Assembly: GCA_945910005.1 (NCBI GenBank)
Contig: OX246745.1
Span: 40,690,425-40,754,424, forward strand
Direction of reading: 5' to 3'
Source: Isoperla grammatica
Taxonomy: Eukaryota > Arthropoda > Insecta > Plecoptera > Perlodidae
Length of the DNA: 64,000 nucleotides
Part shown: positions 1 to 13,369 of the stretch, piece after piece
Layout of the letters: every line of letters begins with the position of its first letter
How positions within the stretch are numbered: the stretch's first letter is position 1
Made by a program: the position numbers and the translations under genes
The notes under the pieces: generated by a model
What the model saw: the letters and a program-made list of their open reading frames with translations, nothing else
Database searches by the model: none
Told to the model about the DNA's origin: nothing

Positions 1-1666
1 GGGTCTGCTCTAGTTTGCATATCAACAATGAGGCCTTCACAACAGCCAGGGGTCTGCTCTAGTTTGCATATCAACAGTGAGGCCTTCACAACAGCCAGGG
101 GTCTGCTCTAGTTTGCATATCAACAGTGAGGCCTTCACAACAGCCAGGGGTCTGCTCTAGTTTGCATATCAACAATGAGGCCTTCACAACAGCCAGGGGT
201 CTGCTCTAGTTTGCATATCAACAATGAGGCCTTCACAACAGCCAGGGGTCTGCTCTAGTTTGCATATCAACAGTGAGGCCTTCACAACAGCCAGGGGTCT
301 GCTCTAGTTTGCATATCAACAATGAGGCCTTCCAACAGCCAGGGGTCTGCTCTAGTTTGCATATCAACAGTGAGGCCTTCACAACAGCCAGGGGTCTGCT
401 CTAGTTTGCATATCAACAGTGAAGCCTTCACAACAGCCAGGGGTCTGCTCTAGTTTGCATATCAACAATAAGGCCTTCACAACAGCCAGGGGTCTGCTCT
501 AGTTTGCATATCAACAGTGAGGCCTTCACAACAGCCAGGGGTCTGCTCTAGTTTGCATATCAACAGTGAGGCATTCACAACAGCCAGGGGTCTGCTCTAG
601 TTTGCATATCAACAATGAGGCCTTCACAACAGCCAGGGGTCTGCTCTAGTTTGCATATCAACAGTGAGGCCTTCACAACAGCCAGGGGTCTGCTCTAGTT
701 TGCATATCAACAGTGAGGCCATCACAACAGCCAGGGGTCTGCTCTAGTTTGCATATCAACAGTGAGGCCTGCACAACAGCCAAGGGTCTGCTCTAGTTTG
801 CATATCAACAGTGAGGCCTTCACAACAGCCAGGGGTCTGCTCTAGTTTGCATATCAACAATGAGGCCTTCACAACAGCCAGGGGTCTGCTCTAGTTTGCA
901 TATCAACAATGAGGCCTTCACAACAGCCAGGGGTCTGCTCTAGTTTGCATATCAACAATGAGGCCTTCACAACAGCCAGGGGTCTGCTCTAGTTTGCATA
1001 TCAACAATGAGGCCTGCACAACAACCAGGGGTCTGCTCTAGTTTGCATATCAACAGTGAGGCCTTCACAACAGCCAGGTGTCTGCTCTAGTTTGCATATC
1101 AACAATGAGACCTTCACAACAGCCAGGGGTCTGCTCTAGTTTGCATATCAACAATGAGGCCTTCACAACAGCCAGGGGTCTGCTCTAGTTTGCATATCAA
1201 CAATGAGGCCTTCACAACAGCCAGGGGTCTGCTCTAGTTTGCATATCAACAATGAGGCCTTCACAACAGCCAGGGGTCTGCTCTAGTTTGCATATCAACA
1301 GTGAGGCCTTCACAACAGCCAGGGGTCTGCTCTAGTTTGCATATCAACAATGAGGCCTACACAACAGCCAGGGGTCTGCTCTAGTTAGCATATCAACAAT
1401 GAGGCCTTCACAACAACCAGGGGTCTGCTCTAGTTTGCATATCAACAGTGAGGCCTTCACAACAGCCAGGGGTCTGCTCTAGTTTGCATATCAACAATAA
1501 GGCCTTCACAACAACCAGGGGTCTGCTCTAGTTTGCATATCAACAATGAGGCCTTCACAACAGCCAGGGGTCTGCTCTAGTTTGCATATCAACAGTGAGG
1601 CCTTCACAACAGCCAGGGGTCTGCTCTAGTTTGCATATCAACAGTGAGGCCTTCACAACAGCCAGA
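1..1666. repeat. 49-bp minisatellite array, about 34 copies, open at the left edge
   Basis: A 49-bp unit repeats head to tail, beginning GGGGTCTGCTCTAGTTTGCA and ending in AACAGCCA. Copies differ by a few substitutions, mainly CAACAATGAGG versus CAACAGTGAGG. One copy near 327 has a short deletion in the CTTCACAAC segment. The array is already running at base 1, so its true length is unknown. Each unit carries GTTTGCAT, one base from the POU octamer ATTTGCAT. No frame stays open across it, and I see no sign that it is coding. Confidence 0.97.
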
Positions 1667-2239
1667 GGTTTTCCCTCTTGCTTAGCTCGAAGCCTCAAGC
1701 TAAACTTTCAAGATGTTTACAACATGCATTTTCGTAGAGAATCGCCTGGTACTCTTGTTGTGTGCTGTGCATGTGTGCATGCTAAACACATAGGCTCGGT
1801 AAGTTATGTGGAGCGAAGACTGATATACAGGGTCACCCACAAACGACAAGATGCAATTATTCACATCTGCAAAAACCTATAAACTCGTTTTTCTTGAAGG
1901 ATGTTTTGCCGCAAGTTAATAAACATGACATTCAAGGTATCGTGTCTGCTTCCTGACCTAATGTATTCTGCCACAAATAATTTACCCACATTTGCATAAC
2001 AGACCAATTTTTAATCAGTATCAATCGATTTTTAAATGAAATGAAAAACACTGGTGGAATAGTCTTAAGTTTAAAATTCATTTATCAAGAAGTTGCATTT
2101 GTTTAATACACGTATACGAGAATTAATTATTTTTTTAATCCACTTTATCTTCTGATCTAAGAAGATGTAGGTTATGTTGTTTTCAATCATTGTAATGAGC
2201 TCCTCTGATCTATATTTATGTTAGTAACAGTTACACGTG
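1667..2239. other. AT-rich spacer between two satellite arrays
   Basis: This is unique sequence between the 49-bp and 34-bp arrays. I see no supported gene, RNA or transposon end. A short open frame from 1595 runs in from the last 49-bp units and is not convincing. Confidence 0.6.
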
Positions 2240-4312
2240 TCACGTAGATGATAGATGATAGACGTTGTACCTATCACGTAGATGATAGATGATAGACGTT
2301 GTATCTATCACGTAGATGATAGATGATAGACGTTGTATCTATCACGTAGATGATAGATGATAGACGTTGTACCTATCACGTAGATGATAGATGATAGACG
2401 TTGTATCATCACGCAGATGATAGACGATAGACGTTGTACCTATCACGTAGATGATAGAAGATAGACGTTGTACCTATCACGTAGATGATAGATGAAAGAC
2501 GTTGTACCTATCACGTAGATGATAGATGAAAGACGTTGTACCTATCACGTAGATGATAGATGAAAGACGTTGTACCTATCACGTAGATGATAGATGATAG
2601 ACGTTGTACCTATCACGTAGATGATAGATGAAAGACGTTGTACCTATCACGTAGATGATAGATGATAGACGTTGTACCTATCACGTAGATGATAGATGAT
2701 AGACGTTGTACCTATCACGTAGATGATAGGTGATAGACGTTGTATCTATCACGTAGATGATAGGTGATTGACGTTGTACCTATCACGTAGATGATAGATG
2801 ATAGACGTTGTATCTATCACGTAGATGATAGATCATAGACGTTGTATCTATCACGTAGATGATAGATGAAAGACGTTGTACCTATCACGTAGATGATAGA
2901 TGATAGACGTTGTATCTATCACGTAGATGATAGATGAAAGACGTTGTACCTATCACGAAGATGATAGATGATAGACGTTGTATCTATCACGTAGATGATA
3001 GAAAATAGACGTTGTACCTATCACGTAGATGATAGATGATAGACGTTGTATCTATCACGTAGATGATAGACGATAGACGTTGTACCTATCACGTAGATGA
3101 TAGAAGATAGACGTTGTACCTATCACGTAAATGATAGATGATAGACGTTGTACCTATCACGTAGATGATAGATGATAGACATTATAACTATCACGTAGAT
3201 GATAGATGATAGACGTTGTATCTATCACGTAGATGATAGATGATAGACGTTGTACCTATCACGTAGATGATAGATGATAGACGTTGTATCTATCACGCAG
3301 ATGATAGACGATAGACGCTGTATCTATCACGTAGATGATAGACGATAGACGTTGTACCTATCACGTAGATGATAGATGATAGACGTTGTACCTTTCACGT
3401 AGATGATAGATGATAGACGTTGTACCTATCACGTAGATGATAGGTGATAGACGTTGTACCTATCACGTAGATGATAGATGATAGACATTATAACTATCAC
3501 GTAGATGATAGATGATAGACGTTGTATCTATCACGTAGATGATAGATGATAGACGTTGTATCTATCACGTAGATGATAGATGATAGACGTTGTACCTATC
3601 ACGTAGATGATAGATGATAGACGTTGTATCTATCACGTAGATGATAAATGATAGTTGTTGTATCTATCACGTAGATGATAGATGATAGACGTTGTACCTA
3701 TCACGTAGATGATAGATGATAGACGTTGTATCTATCACGTAGATGATAGATGATAGACGTTGTACCTATCACGTAGATGATAGATGATAGACGTTGTACC
3801 TATCACGTAGATGATAGATGATTTACGTTGTACCTATCACGTAGATGATAGATGATAGACGTTGTATCTATCACGTAGATGATAGATGATGGACGTTGTA
3901 TCTATCACGTAGATGATAGATGTTGTACCTATCACGTAGATGATAGATGATAGACGTTGTACCTATCACGTAGATGATAGATGATAGACGTTGTACCTAT
4001 CACGTAGATGATAGATGATAGACGTTGTACCTATCACGTAGATGATAGATGATAGACGTTGTATCTATCACGTAGATGATAGATGATAGACGTTGTATCT
4101 ATCACGTAGATGATAGATGATAGAAGTAGTATCTATCACGTAGATGATAGATGATAGACGTTGTATCTATCACGTAGATGATAGACGATAGACGTTGTAC
4201 CTATCACGTAGATGATAGATGATAGACGTTGTATCTATCACGTAGATGATAGATGATAGACGATGTACCTATCACGTAGATGATAGATGTTTTACGTTGT
4301 ACCTATCACGTA

Positions 4313-5128
4313 GATGAAAGATGATATACGTTGTATCTATCACGTAGATGATAGATGATAGACGTTGTACCTATCACGTAGATGATAGATGATAGACGTT
4401 GTACCTATCACGTAGATGATAGATGATAGACGTTGTATCTATCACGTAGATGATAGATGATAGACGTTGTACCTATCACGTAGATGATAGATGATAGACG
4501 TTGTATCTATCACGTAGATGATAGATGATAGACGTTGTACCTATCACGTAGATGATAGATGATAGACGTTGTACCTATCACGTAGATGATAGGTGATAGA
4601 CGTTGTATCTATCACGTAGATGATAGATGATAGACGTTGTACCTATCACGTAGATGATAGATGATAGACGTTGTATCCATCACGTAGATGATAGATGATA
4701 GACGTTGTACCTATCACGTAGATGAAAGATGATATACGTTGTATCTATCACGTAGATGATAGATGATAGACGTTGTACCTATCACGTAGATGATAGATGA
4801 TAGACGTTGTACCTATCACGTAGATGATAGATGATAGACGTTGTATCTATCACGTAGATGATAGATGATAGACGTTGTACCTATCACGTAGATGATAGAT
4901 GATAGACGTTGTATCTATCACGTAGATGATAGTTGATAGACGTTGTACCTATCACGTAGATGATAGATGAAAGACGTTGTACCTATCACGTAGATGATAG
5001 ATGATAGACGTTGTATCTATCACGTAGATGATAGATGATAGACGTTGTACCTATCACGTAGATGATAGATGATAGACGTTGTACCTATCACGTAGATAAT
5101 AGATGATAGACGTTGTATCTATCACGTA
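4313..5128. repeat. 408-bp higher-order period (12 monomers) inside the 34-bp array
   Basis: The rare variant GATGAAAGATGATATACG occurs at 4313 and again at 4721, exactly 408 bp apart, which is 12 x 34. The order of C/T monomer types after each marker is largely the same. This points to block duplication of 12 monomers. I compared the blocks by eye only. Confidence 0.65.
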
Positions 5129-8000
5129 GATGATAGAAATTGTATCCATCACGTAGATGATAGATGATAGTAGTTGTACCTATCACGTAGATGATAGATG
5201 ATAGACGTTGAACCTATCACGTAGATGATAGATGAAAGACGTTGTACCTATCACGTAGATGATAGATGATAGACGTTGTACCTATCACGTAGATGATAGA
5301 CGATAGACGTTGTACCTATCACGTAGATGATAGATGATAGACGTTGTATCTATCACGTAGATGATAGGAGTTGAACCTATCACGTAGATGTTAGACGATA
5401 GACGTTTTACCTATCACGTAGATGATAGATGATAGACGTTGTATCTATCACGTAGATGATAGATGATAGAAGTTGTACCTATCACGTAGATAATAGATTA
5501 TAGAAGTTGTACCTATCACGTAGATGATAGATGATAGACGTTGTATCTATCACGTAGATGATAGATGATAGACGTTGAATCTATCACGTAGATGATAGAC
5601 GATAGACGTTGTATCTATCACATAGATGATAGACGATAGACGTTGTACCTATCACGTAGATGATAGACGATAGACGTTGTATCATCACGCAGATGATAGA
5701 CGATAGACGTTGTATCTATCACGTAGATGATAGATGATAGACGTTGTATCTATCACGTAGATGATAGGCGATAGACGTTGTATCTATCACGTAGATGATA
5801 GATGATAGACGTTGTATCTATCACGTAGATGATAGATGATAGACGTTGTATCTATCACGTAGATGATAGATGATAGACGTTGTATCTATCACGTAGATGA
5901 TAGACGATAGACGTTGTATCTATCACGTAGATGATAGATGATAGACGTTGTATCTATCACGTAGATGATAGATGATAGACGTTGTACCTATCACGTAGAT
6001 GATAGATGATAGACGTTGTACCTATCACGTAGATAATAGATGATAGACGTTGTATCATCACGCAGATGATAGACGATAGACGTTGTATCTATCACGTAGA
6101 TGATAGATGATAGACGTTGTATCTATCACGTAGATGATAGACGATAGACGTTGTATCTATCACGTAGATAATAGATGATAGACGTTGTATCTATCACGTA
6201 GATGATAGATGATAGACGTTGTATCTATCACGTAGATGATAGATGATAGACGTTGTATCTATCACGTAGATGATAGATGATAGACGTTGTATCTATCACG
6301 TAGATGATAGATGATAGACGTTGTATCTATCACGTGGATGATAGATGATAGACGTTGCATCTATCACGTAGATGATAGATGATAGACGTTGTACCTATCA
6401 CGTAGATGATAGATGATAGACGTTGTACCTATCACGTAGATGATAGACGATAGACGTTGTACCTATCACAAAGATGATAGACGATAGACGTTGTATCTAT
6501 CACGTTGATGATAGACGATAGACGTTGTACCTATCACGTAGATGATAGACGATAGACGTTGTACCTATCACAAAGATGATAGACGATAGACGTTGTACCT
6601 ATCACGTAGATGATAGACGATAGACGTTGTATCATCACGCAGATGATAGACGATAGACGTTGTATCTATCACGTAGATGATAGATGATAGACGTTGTATC
6701 TATCACGTAGGTGATAGACGATAGACGTTGTACCTATCACGTAGATGATAGATGATAGACGTTGTATCTATCACGTAGATGATAGATGATAGACGTTGTA
6801 CTTATCACGTAGATGATAGATGTTTTACGTTGTACCTATCACGTAGATGATAGATGATAGACGTTGTATCTATCACGTAGATGATAGATGATAGACGTTG
6901 TACCTATCACGTAGATGATAGATGATAGACGTTGTACCTATCACGTAGATGATAGATGATAGACGTTGTATCTTTCACGTAGATGATAGATGATAGACGT
7001 TGTACCTATCACGTAGATGATAGATGATAGACGTTGTATCTATCACGTAGATGATAGATGATAGACGTTGTACCTATCACGTAGATGATAGATGATAGAC
7101 GTTGTACCTATCACGTAGATGATAGATGATAGACGTTGTATCTATCACGTAGATGATAGATGATAGACGTTGTACCTATCACGTAGATGATAGATGATAG
7201 ACGTTGTACCTATCACGTAGATAATAGATGATAGACGTTGTATCTATCACGTAGATGATAGAAACTGTATCTATCACGAAGATGATAGATGATAGTAGTT
7301 GTACCTATCACGTAGATGATAGATGATAGACGTTGAACCTATCACGTAGATGATAGATGATAGACTTTGTACCTATCACGTAGATGATAGATGATAGACG
7401 TTGTACCTATCACGTAGATGATAGATGATAGACGTTGTATCTATCACGTAGATGATAGATGATAGACGTTGTACCTATCACGTAGATGATAGATGATAGA
7501 CGTTGTATCTATCACGTAGATGATAGATGATAGACGTTGTACCTATCACGTAGATGATAGATGATAGACGTTGTACCTATCACGCAGATGATAGATGATA
7601 GACGTTGTATCTATCACGTAGATGATAGATGATAGACGTTGTACCTATCACGTAGATGATAGATGATAGACGTTGTACCTATCACGTAGATAATAGATGA
7701 TAGACGTTGTATCTATCACGTAGATGATAGAAATTGTATCTATCACGTAGATGATAGATGATAGACGTTGAACCTATCACGTAGATGATAGACGATAGAC
7801 GTTGTACCTATCACGTAGATGATAGATGATAGACGTTGTATCTATCACGTAGATGATAGAAATTGTATCTATCACGTAGATGATAGATGATAGACGTTGA
7901 ACCTATCACGTAGATGATAGACGATAGACGTTGTACCTATCACGTAGATGATAGATGATAGACTTTGTACCTATCACGTAGATGATAGATAATAGACTTT

Positions 8001-8717
8001 GTACCTATCACGTAGATGATAGATGATAGACGTTGTATCTATCACGTAGATGATAGACGATAGACGTTGTACCTATCACGTAGATGATAGACGATAGACG
8101 TTGTACCTATCACGTAGATGATAGACGATAGACGTTGTATCTATCACGTAGATGATAGATGATAGACGTTGTATCTATCACGTAGATGATAGATGATAGA
8201 CGTTGTATCTATCACGTAGATGATAGATGATAGCCGTTGAACCTATCACGTAGATGATAGACGATAGAAGTTGTACCTATCACGTAGATGATAAATGATA
8301 GACTTTGTACCTATCACGTAGATGATAGATGATAGACGTTGTACCTATCACGTAGATGATAGATGATAGACGTTGTATCTATCACGTAGATGATAGACGA
8401 TAGACGTTGTACCTATCACGTAGATGATAGACGATAGACGTTGTACCTATCACGTAGATGATAGACGATAGACGTTGTATCTATCACGTAGATGATAGAT
8501 GATAGACGTTGTATCTATCACGTAGATGATAGATGATAGACGTTGTATCTATCACGTAGATGATAGATGATAGCCGTTGAACCTATCACGTAGATGATAG
8601 ACGATAGAAGTTGTACCTATCACGTAGATGATAAATGATAGACTTTGTACCTATCACGTAGATGATAGATGATAGACGTTGTACCTATCACGTAGATGAT
8701 AGATGATAGACGTTGTA
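8001..8717. repeat. Exact 340-bp tandem duplication (10 monomers) inside the 34-bp array
   Basis: Bases 8001-8340 are repeated without a difference at 8341-8680, and identity runs on to about 8717, where a C/T site differs. Rare markers, TAGCCGTTGA (8231 and 8571) and ATAAATGATA (8291 and 8631), sit 340 bp apart. Perfect identity beside monomers that vary freely elsewhere marks a recent unequal exchange, or an assembly duplication. Confidence 0.85.
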
Positions 8718-11038
8718 CCTATCACGTAGATGATAGATTATAGAAGTTGTACCTATCACGTAGATGATAGATGATAGACGTTGTATCTATCACGTAGATG
8801 ATAGATGATAGAAGTTGTATCTATCACGTAGATGATAGATGATAGACGTTGTACCTATCACGTAGATGATAGATTATAGAAGTTGTACCTATCACGTAGA
8901 TGATAGATGATAGACTTTGTACCTATCACGTAGATGATAGATGATAGACGTTGTACCTATCACGTAGATGATAGATGATAGACGTTGTATCTATCACGTA
9001 GATGATAGATTATAGAAGTTGTACCTATCACGTAGATGATAGATGATAGACGTTGTATCTATCACGTAGATGATAGATTATAGAAGTTGTACCTATCACG
9101 TAGATGATAGATGATAGACGTTGTATCTATCACTTAGATGATAGATGTTGTACCTATCACGTAGATGATAGATGATAGACGTTGTACCTATCACGTAGAT
9201 GATAGACGATAGACGTTGTACCTATCACAAAGATGATAGACGATAGACGTTGTATCTATCACGTTGATGATAGACGATAGACGTTGTACCTATCACGTAG
9301 ATGATAGACGATAGACGTTGTATCATCACGCAGATGATAGACGATAGACGTTGTATCTATCACGTAGATGATAGATGATAGACGTTGTATCTATCACGTA
9401 GATGATAGACGATAGACGTTGTACCTATCACATAGATGATAGACGATAGACGTTGTATCTATCACGTAGATGATAGACGATAGACGTTGTACCTATCACG
9501 TAGATGATAGACGATAGACGTTGTATCTATCACGTAGATGATAGACGATAGACGTTGTATCATCACGCAGATGATAGACGATAGACGTTGTACCTATCAC
9601 GTAGATGATAGATGATAGACGTTGTACCTATCACGTAGATGATAGATAATAGACGTTGTATCTATCACGTAGATGATAGACGATAGACATTGTATCATCA
9701 CGTAGATGATAGATGATAGACGTTGTACCTATCACGTAGATGATAGATGATAGACGTTGTACCTATCACGTAGATGATAGATGATAGACGTTGTATCTAT
9801 CACGTAGATGATAGATGATAGACGTTGTATCTATCACGTAGATGATAGATGATAGACGTTGTACCTATCACGTAGATGATAGATGATAGACGATAGACGT
9901 TGTAGCTACTACGTAGATGATAGATGATAGACGTTGTACCTATCACGTAGATGACAGATGATAGACGTTGTACCTATCACGTAGATGATAGACGATAGAC
10001 GTTGTATCTATCACGTAGATGATAGTCGATAGACGTTATACCTATCACGTAGATGATAGACGATAGACGTTGTATCTATCACGTAGATGATAGATGATAG
10101 ACGTTGTATCTATCACGTAGATGATAGACGATAGACGTTGTATCTATCACGTAGATGATAGACGATAGACGTTATACCTATCACGTAGATGATAGACGAT
10201 AGACGTTGTATCTATCACGTAGATGATAGATGATAGACGTTGTATCTATCACGTAGATGATAGATAATAGACGTTGTATCTATCACGTAGATGATAGATG
10301 ATAGACGTTGTATCTATCACGTAGATGATAGATGATAGACGTTGTATCTATCACGTAGATGATAGATGATAGACGTTGTACCTATCACGTAGATGATAGA
10401 CGATAGACGTTGTACCTATCACGTAGATGATAGACGATAGACGTTGTATCATCACGCAGATGATAGACGATAGACGTTGTATCTATCACGTAGATGATAG
10501 ATGATAGACGTTGTATCTATCACGTAGATGATAGACGATAGACGTTGTACCTATCACGCAGATGATAGACGATAGACGTTGTATTTATCACGTAGATGAT
10601 AGATGATAGACGTTGTATCTATCACGTAGATGATAGATTATAGAAGTTGTACCTATCACGTAGATGATAGATGTTTTACGTTGTACCTATCACGTAGATG
10701 ATAGATGATAGACGTTGTATCTATCACGTAGATGATAGATGATAGACGTTGTACCTATCACGTAGATGATAGATGATAGACGTTGTATCATCACGTAGAT
10801 GATAGATGATAGACGTTGTACCTATCACGTAGATGATAGATGATAGACGTTGTATCATCACGTAGATGATAGATGATAGACGTTGTATCTATCACGTAGA
10901 TGATAGATGATAGACGTTGTATCTATCACGTAGATGATAGATGATAGACGTTGTATCTATCACGTAGATGATAGATGATATACGTTGTATCTATCACGTA
11001 GATGATAGATGATAGACGTTGTATCTATCACGTAGATG

Positions 11039-11409
11039 TTATATCAAAGGCAGTATTAGGAAAAAGAGAAAATTGTAAAACAAAAGCTGTAATGTTCTCT
11101 AAAACATTATTTCATGTACATTATCTACTCAACCACATTACAACAGTGGTTTTTAATTTCTTGATACACGACACGACTCCAAAACTGTTACAACATGAAT
11201 TGTCAGAACAAACTTATTACGGCATTACACATTTTTTCATTGCTTTTCAACAATTCCTTTCTTGGGGTTCTATGGCGAGGAAGCTATGGCCATTACAAGC
11301 GTCTTTTGCGAAACAAAATACTTAATTCATTTTAAGAATTGTTTTAAACCGGATGAAGAAGGAAACAATAGCTTCGTCGACAAGAAAGAGCACATGCGGT
11401 ATGAATAAA
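11039..11409. other. Unique AT-rich flank of the 34-bp array
   Basis: The 34-bp array stops abruptly at about 11038. A 107-codon open frame (11002-11325, plus strand) starts inside the last repeats. It looks like chance, with no recognisable domain. Confidence 0.5.
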
Positions 11410-12275
11410 TCCTCGTTCAGGGGCACACGAGACTTGTGACCAGAGTTGTGCTTATTGACACCATTATCTGCGTCATTACGCTTGCTTTATATCCTCGTTA
11501 GGGTTGCCAACTCTCCCGTATTTCCCGGGAAATCCCGTTTTCCACTGTGATTTCCCGCTTCCCGTATCAACTCTACACGGGAATCAGTTTTCCCGTATTT
11601 TCACAATTTGTTTTAAAAACCACATTTCCTAAACTTCCGCCTACTAACAACAGTACACAGTAATCAGCATTTGAATGTTGAGACAGTTTTTTCATTATTA
11701 ATGGAACATAAAAATGGTTAGGCAATAGAAACAGATCACCCAGCTGAGTTACAAGTTGTTGGTATTTATTCTCAATTTCGTGTCAAAAATTTTATAATTG
11801 TTTAAAACGGGATGTAAAGCTTCTACATGATGCAAAATAGCTTGACAAAATGTAGAAGGTAACCAGCTTAAACGATACATATTAATTCCGTTTACCCACC
11901 CAAATTAAACATTAAATGAATGAGAAAATTACACCTGCAATGTTAATATTAAATCCCTAAACTCATTTTCTGTGACCTAACGTCTATTATAGGAAAACAT
12001 TTTTTTGCGCCTGCGGCGATTTGGCCTTCGGCAACTGGGACATCGCCGTCCTCTTTCCCTCTACATTTCACATCAATTTTAAAATTCCCGTATTTTCATA
12101 TTCAATAGTTGGCAACCCTAATCCTCGTTCAGGGGCACACGAGACTTGTGACCAGAGTTGTGCTTATTGACACTATTATCTGCGTCATTACGCTTGCTTT
12201 ATATCCTCGTTCATGGGCACACGAGACTTGTGATTAGAGTTGTGCTTATTGACACCATTATCTGTGTCATTACTC
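11410..12275. repeat. 82-bp tandem repeat, about 3 copies, split by a transposon
   Basis: Units start TCCTCGTTCAGGGGCACACG. They lie at 11410-11491, at 11492 continuing from 12122 to 12203, and at 12204 to about 12275. The spacing is 82 bp once the inserted 622-bp element and one copy of the target duplication are removed. Units 1 and 2 are nearly identical and unit 3 is slightly diverged. Confidence 0.88.
11499..12120. mobile_element. Non-autonomous hAT-type element (MITE), 622 bp, with 8-bp target-site duplication
   Basis: The ends are perfect 14-bp inverted repeats: TAGGGTTGCCAACT at 11499-11512 and its complement at 12107-12120. Each side is flanked by ATCCTCGT (11491-11498 and 12121-12128). 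An 8-bp target duplication and a TAGGG terminus fit the hAT superfamily. CCCGTATTT and its complement recur close to both ends, like hAT subterminal transposase-binding repeats. No transposase frame is present, so it would need enzyme from elsewhere. It sits inside an 82-bp tandem repeat unit, which makes the empty site easy to reconstruct. Confidence 0.85.
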
Positions 12276-12394
12276 ATGACGCCTGCTTATCCTTCCAGTC
12301 TTGATAGCAAAACCGTACAATCTCATATACGATAGACAGATGTTTGTTTCGGTCGCTTGGATAATCTTTGATATCACAGGCACAGGTTTCCGTA

Positions 12395-12600
12395 CATCAC
12401 TGCACCTTTGCCCCGCGGACATCCCTTGGCCGTCGCGCCGGGACATTTCCATCACTGTACCTTTGCCCCGTGGACATCCCTTGGCCGTCGCGCCGGGACA
12501 TTTCCGTCACTGCACCTTTGCCCCGTGGACATCCCTTGGCCGTCGCGCCGGGACATTTCCATCACTGCACCTTTGCCCCATCGCCGTCGCGCCATCTCAA
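12395..12600. repeat. 55-bp GC-rich tandem repeat, 3.6 copies
   Basis: CCTTTGCCCC recurs at 12405, 12460, 12515 and 12570, giving a 55-bp period. The shared segment is CCTTGGCCGTCGCGCCGGGA. Because 55 is not a multiple of three, several frames stay open by cycling. These account for the overlapping open frames at 12270-12844, which I do not call genes. Confidence 0.9.
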
Positions 12601-12742
12601 GTTCCTGCCCGATCCTTAGTTCACCAAATAGTGGATCCCACGGACGTCCCCTGCAGGTCCCGTAGGACGAACAAGAGACGTCCGTTTTACGTCCCGCCGG
12701 GGATGGAGAAGCAAGGCGATAGAAATGTGGCTTAGAAATACT

Positions 12743-12744
<2 letters not shown>

Positions 12745-12792
<48 letters not shown>
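12745..12792. repeat. (TA)n microsatellite, about 24 units
   Basis: This is an uninterrupted TA run flanked by CTGAGA on the left and ATATGATAAAGG on the right. Confidence 0.95.
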
Positions 12793-12794
<2 letters not shown>

Positions 12795-13223
12795 GATAAA
12801 GGAAGCAATTCAAAAGTGGCCATTTTCGAAATCATGTTTTGCATTACGTAAGCAAGGCTGGATAAAAGTGGTCATCCTAGACATAATACAGCAAGGCGAT
12901 AGAAAAACAGTATTCTAACAATATACTGTAAACCATCTACTCAGATTGCCATCGAACTATAACCAAACGTTGCAGCTAGTAATTAGATTTTCATATTGAC
13001 TGACAATTATGCTGTATACCGATTCTCATAATAACAATATCTGTAGATATTGCTTCTCTATGATGATAACCACTTAGTTGTACATCGTGTAGACCTTACA
13101 CCAATCACTGTTGCAATCTAGTTGCTCAACTTATCGTGATCAATACTCTCTGATAAGGAATCTATCGTCTAGTTATCACTTGCTACACCAGTTATCGAAG
13201 CCAGGTATAAATCATCTGACCTA
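12793..13223. other. Unique sequence, nothing recognised
   Basis: This AT-rich sequence has no long open frame, tRNA, repeat end or transposon terminus that I can support. Confidence 0.4.
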
Positions 13224-13345
13224 TAGGTGGCTCAGCGGCAGCACCCGAGACCTTGAATCGTGGGTTTGACTCCCATCTCCGGCACTTCTGACTAAGGGGC
13301 TTCCTCAGTCATACGATATGATGCGATAAACATCAATTCATAATT
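13224..13345 (+). mobile_element. tRNA-derived SINE (head and part of body)
   Basis: GGTGGCTCAGCGGCAG is an A-box-like start, and GTGGGTTTGACTCCC at 13260 is a slightly degenerate B box. The spacing is right for a tRNA-related Pol III promoter. It continues into CTTCTGACTAAGG and TCCTCAGTCA. A similar CTGACTGAAGG...CCTCAGTCA body follows the SINE at 21677. A full tRNA fold is not evident, so I call it a SINE and not a tRNA gene. Confidence 0.7.
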
Positions 13346-13369
13346 TAGTGCCCTTTTTCAGATATTGCG

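Larger units (their letters stand above)
2240..11038. repeat. 34-bp satellite array, about 258 copies over 8.8 kb
   Basis: The unit reads ACCTATCACGTAGATGATAG followed by ATGATAGACGTTGT. A C/T site (ACCTATCA or ATCTATCA) and a T/C site (GATGATAG or GACGATAG) vary from copy to copy. Each unit has two or more GATA motifs. The ATCTATCA form makes a perfect 8-bp inverted repeat with TGATAGAT around the 6-nt CGTAGA. Shortened monomers recur: a 33-bp form with TATCATCACGC, and 27-bp or shorter forms near 3920, 5140, 7730 and 7860. Two larger units are nested inside, 340 bp and 408 bp. It is non-coding, with stops in all frames. Confidence 0.97.

Noticed and set aside
1..11038. Possible CRISPR arrays (regular short repeats)
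   Set aside because: There are no unique spacers: the units are contiguous tandem copies, and the genome is eukaryotic with no cas genes.
12270..12844. Overlapping open frames of 60-144 codons on both strands
   Set aside because: They arise from a 55-bp GC-rich tandem repeat that cycles through frames; no start context or domain supports them.
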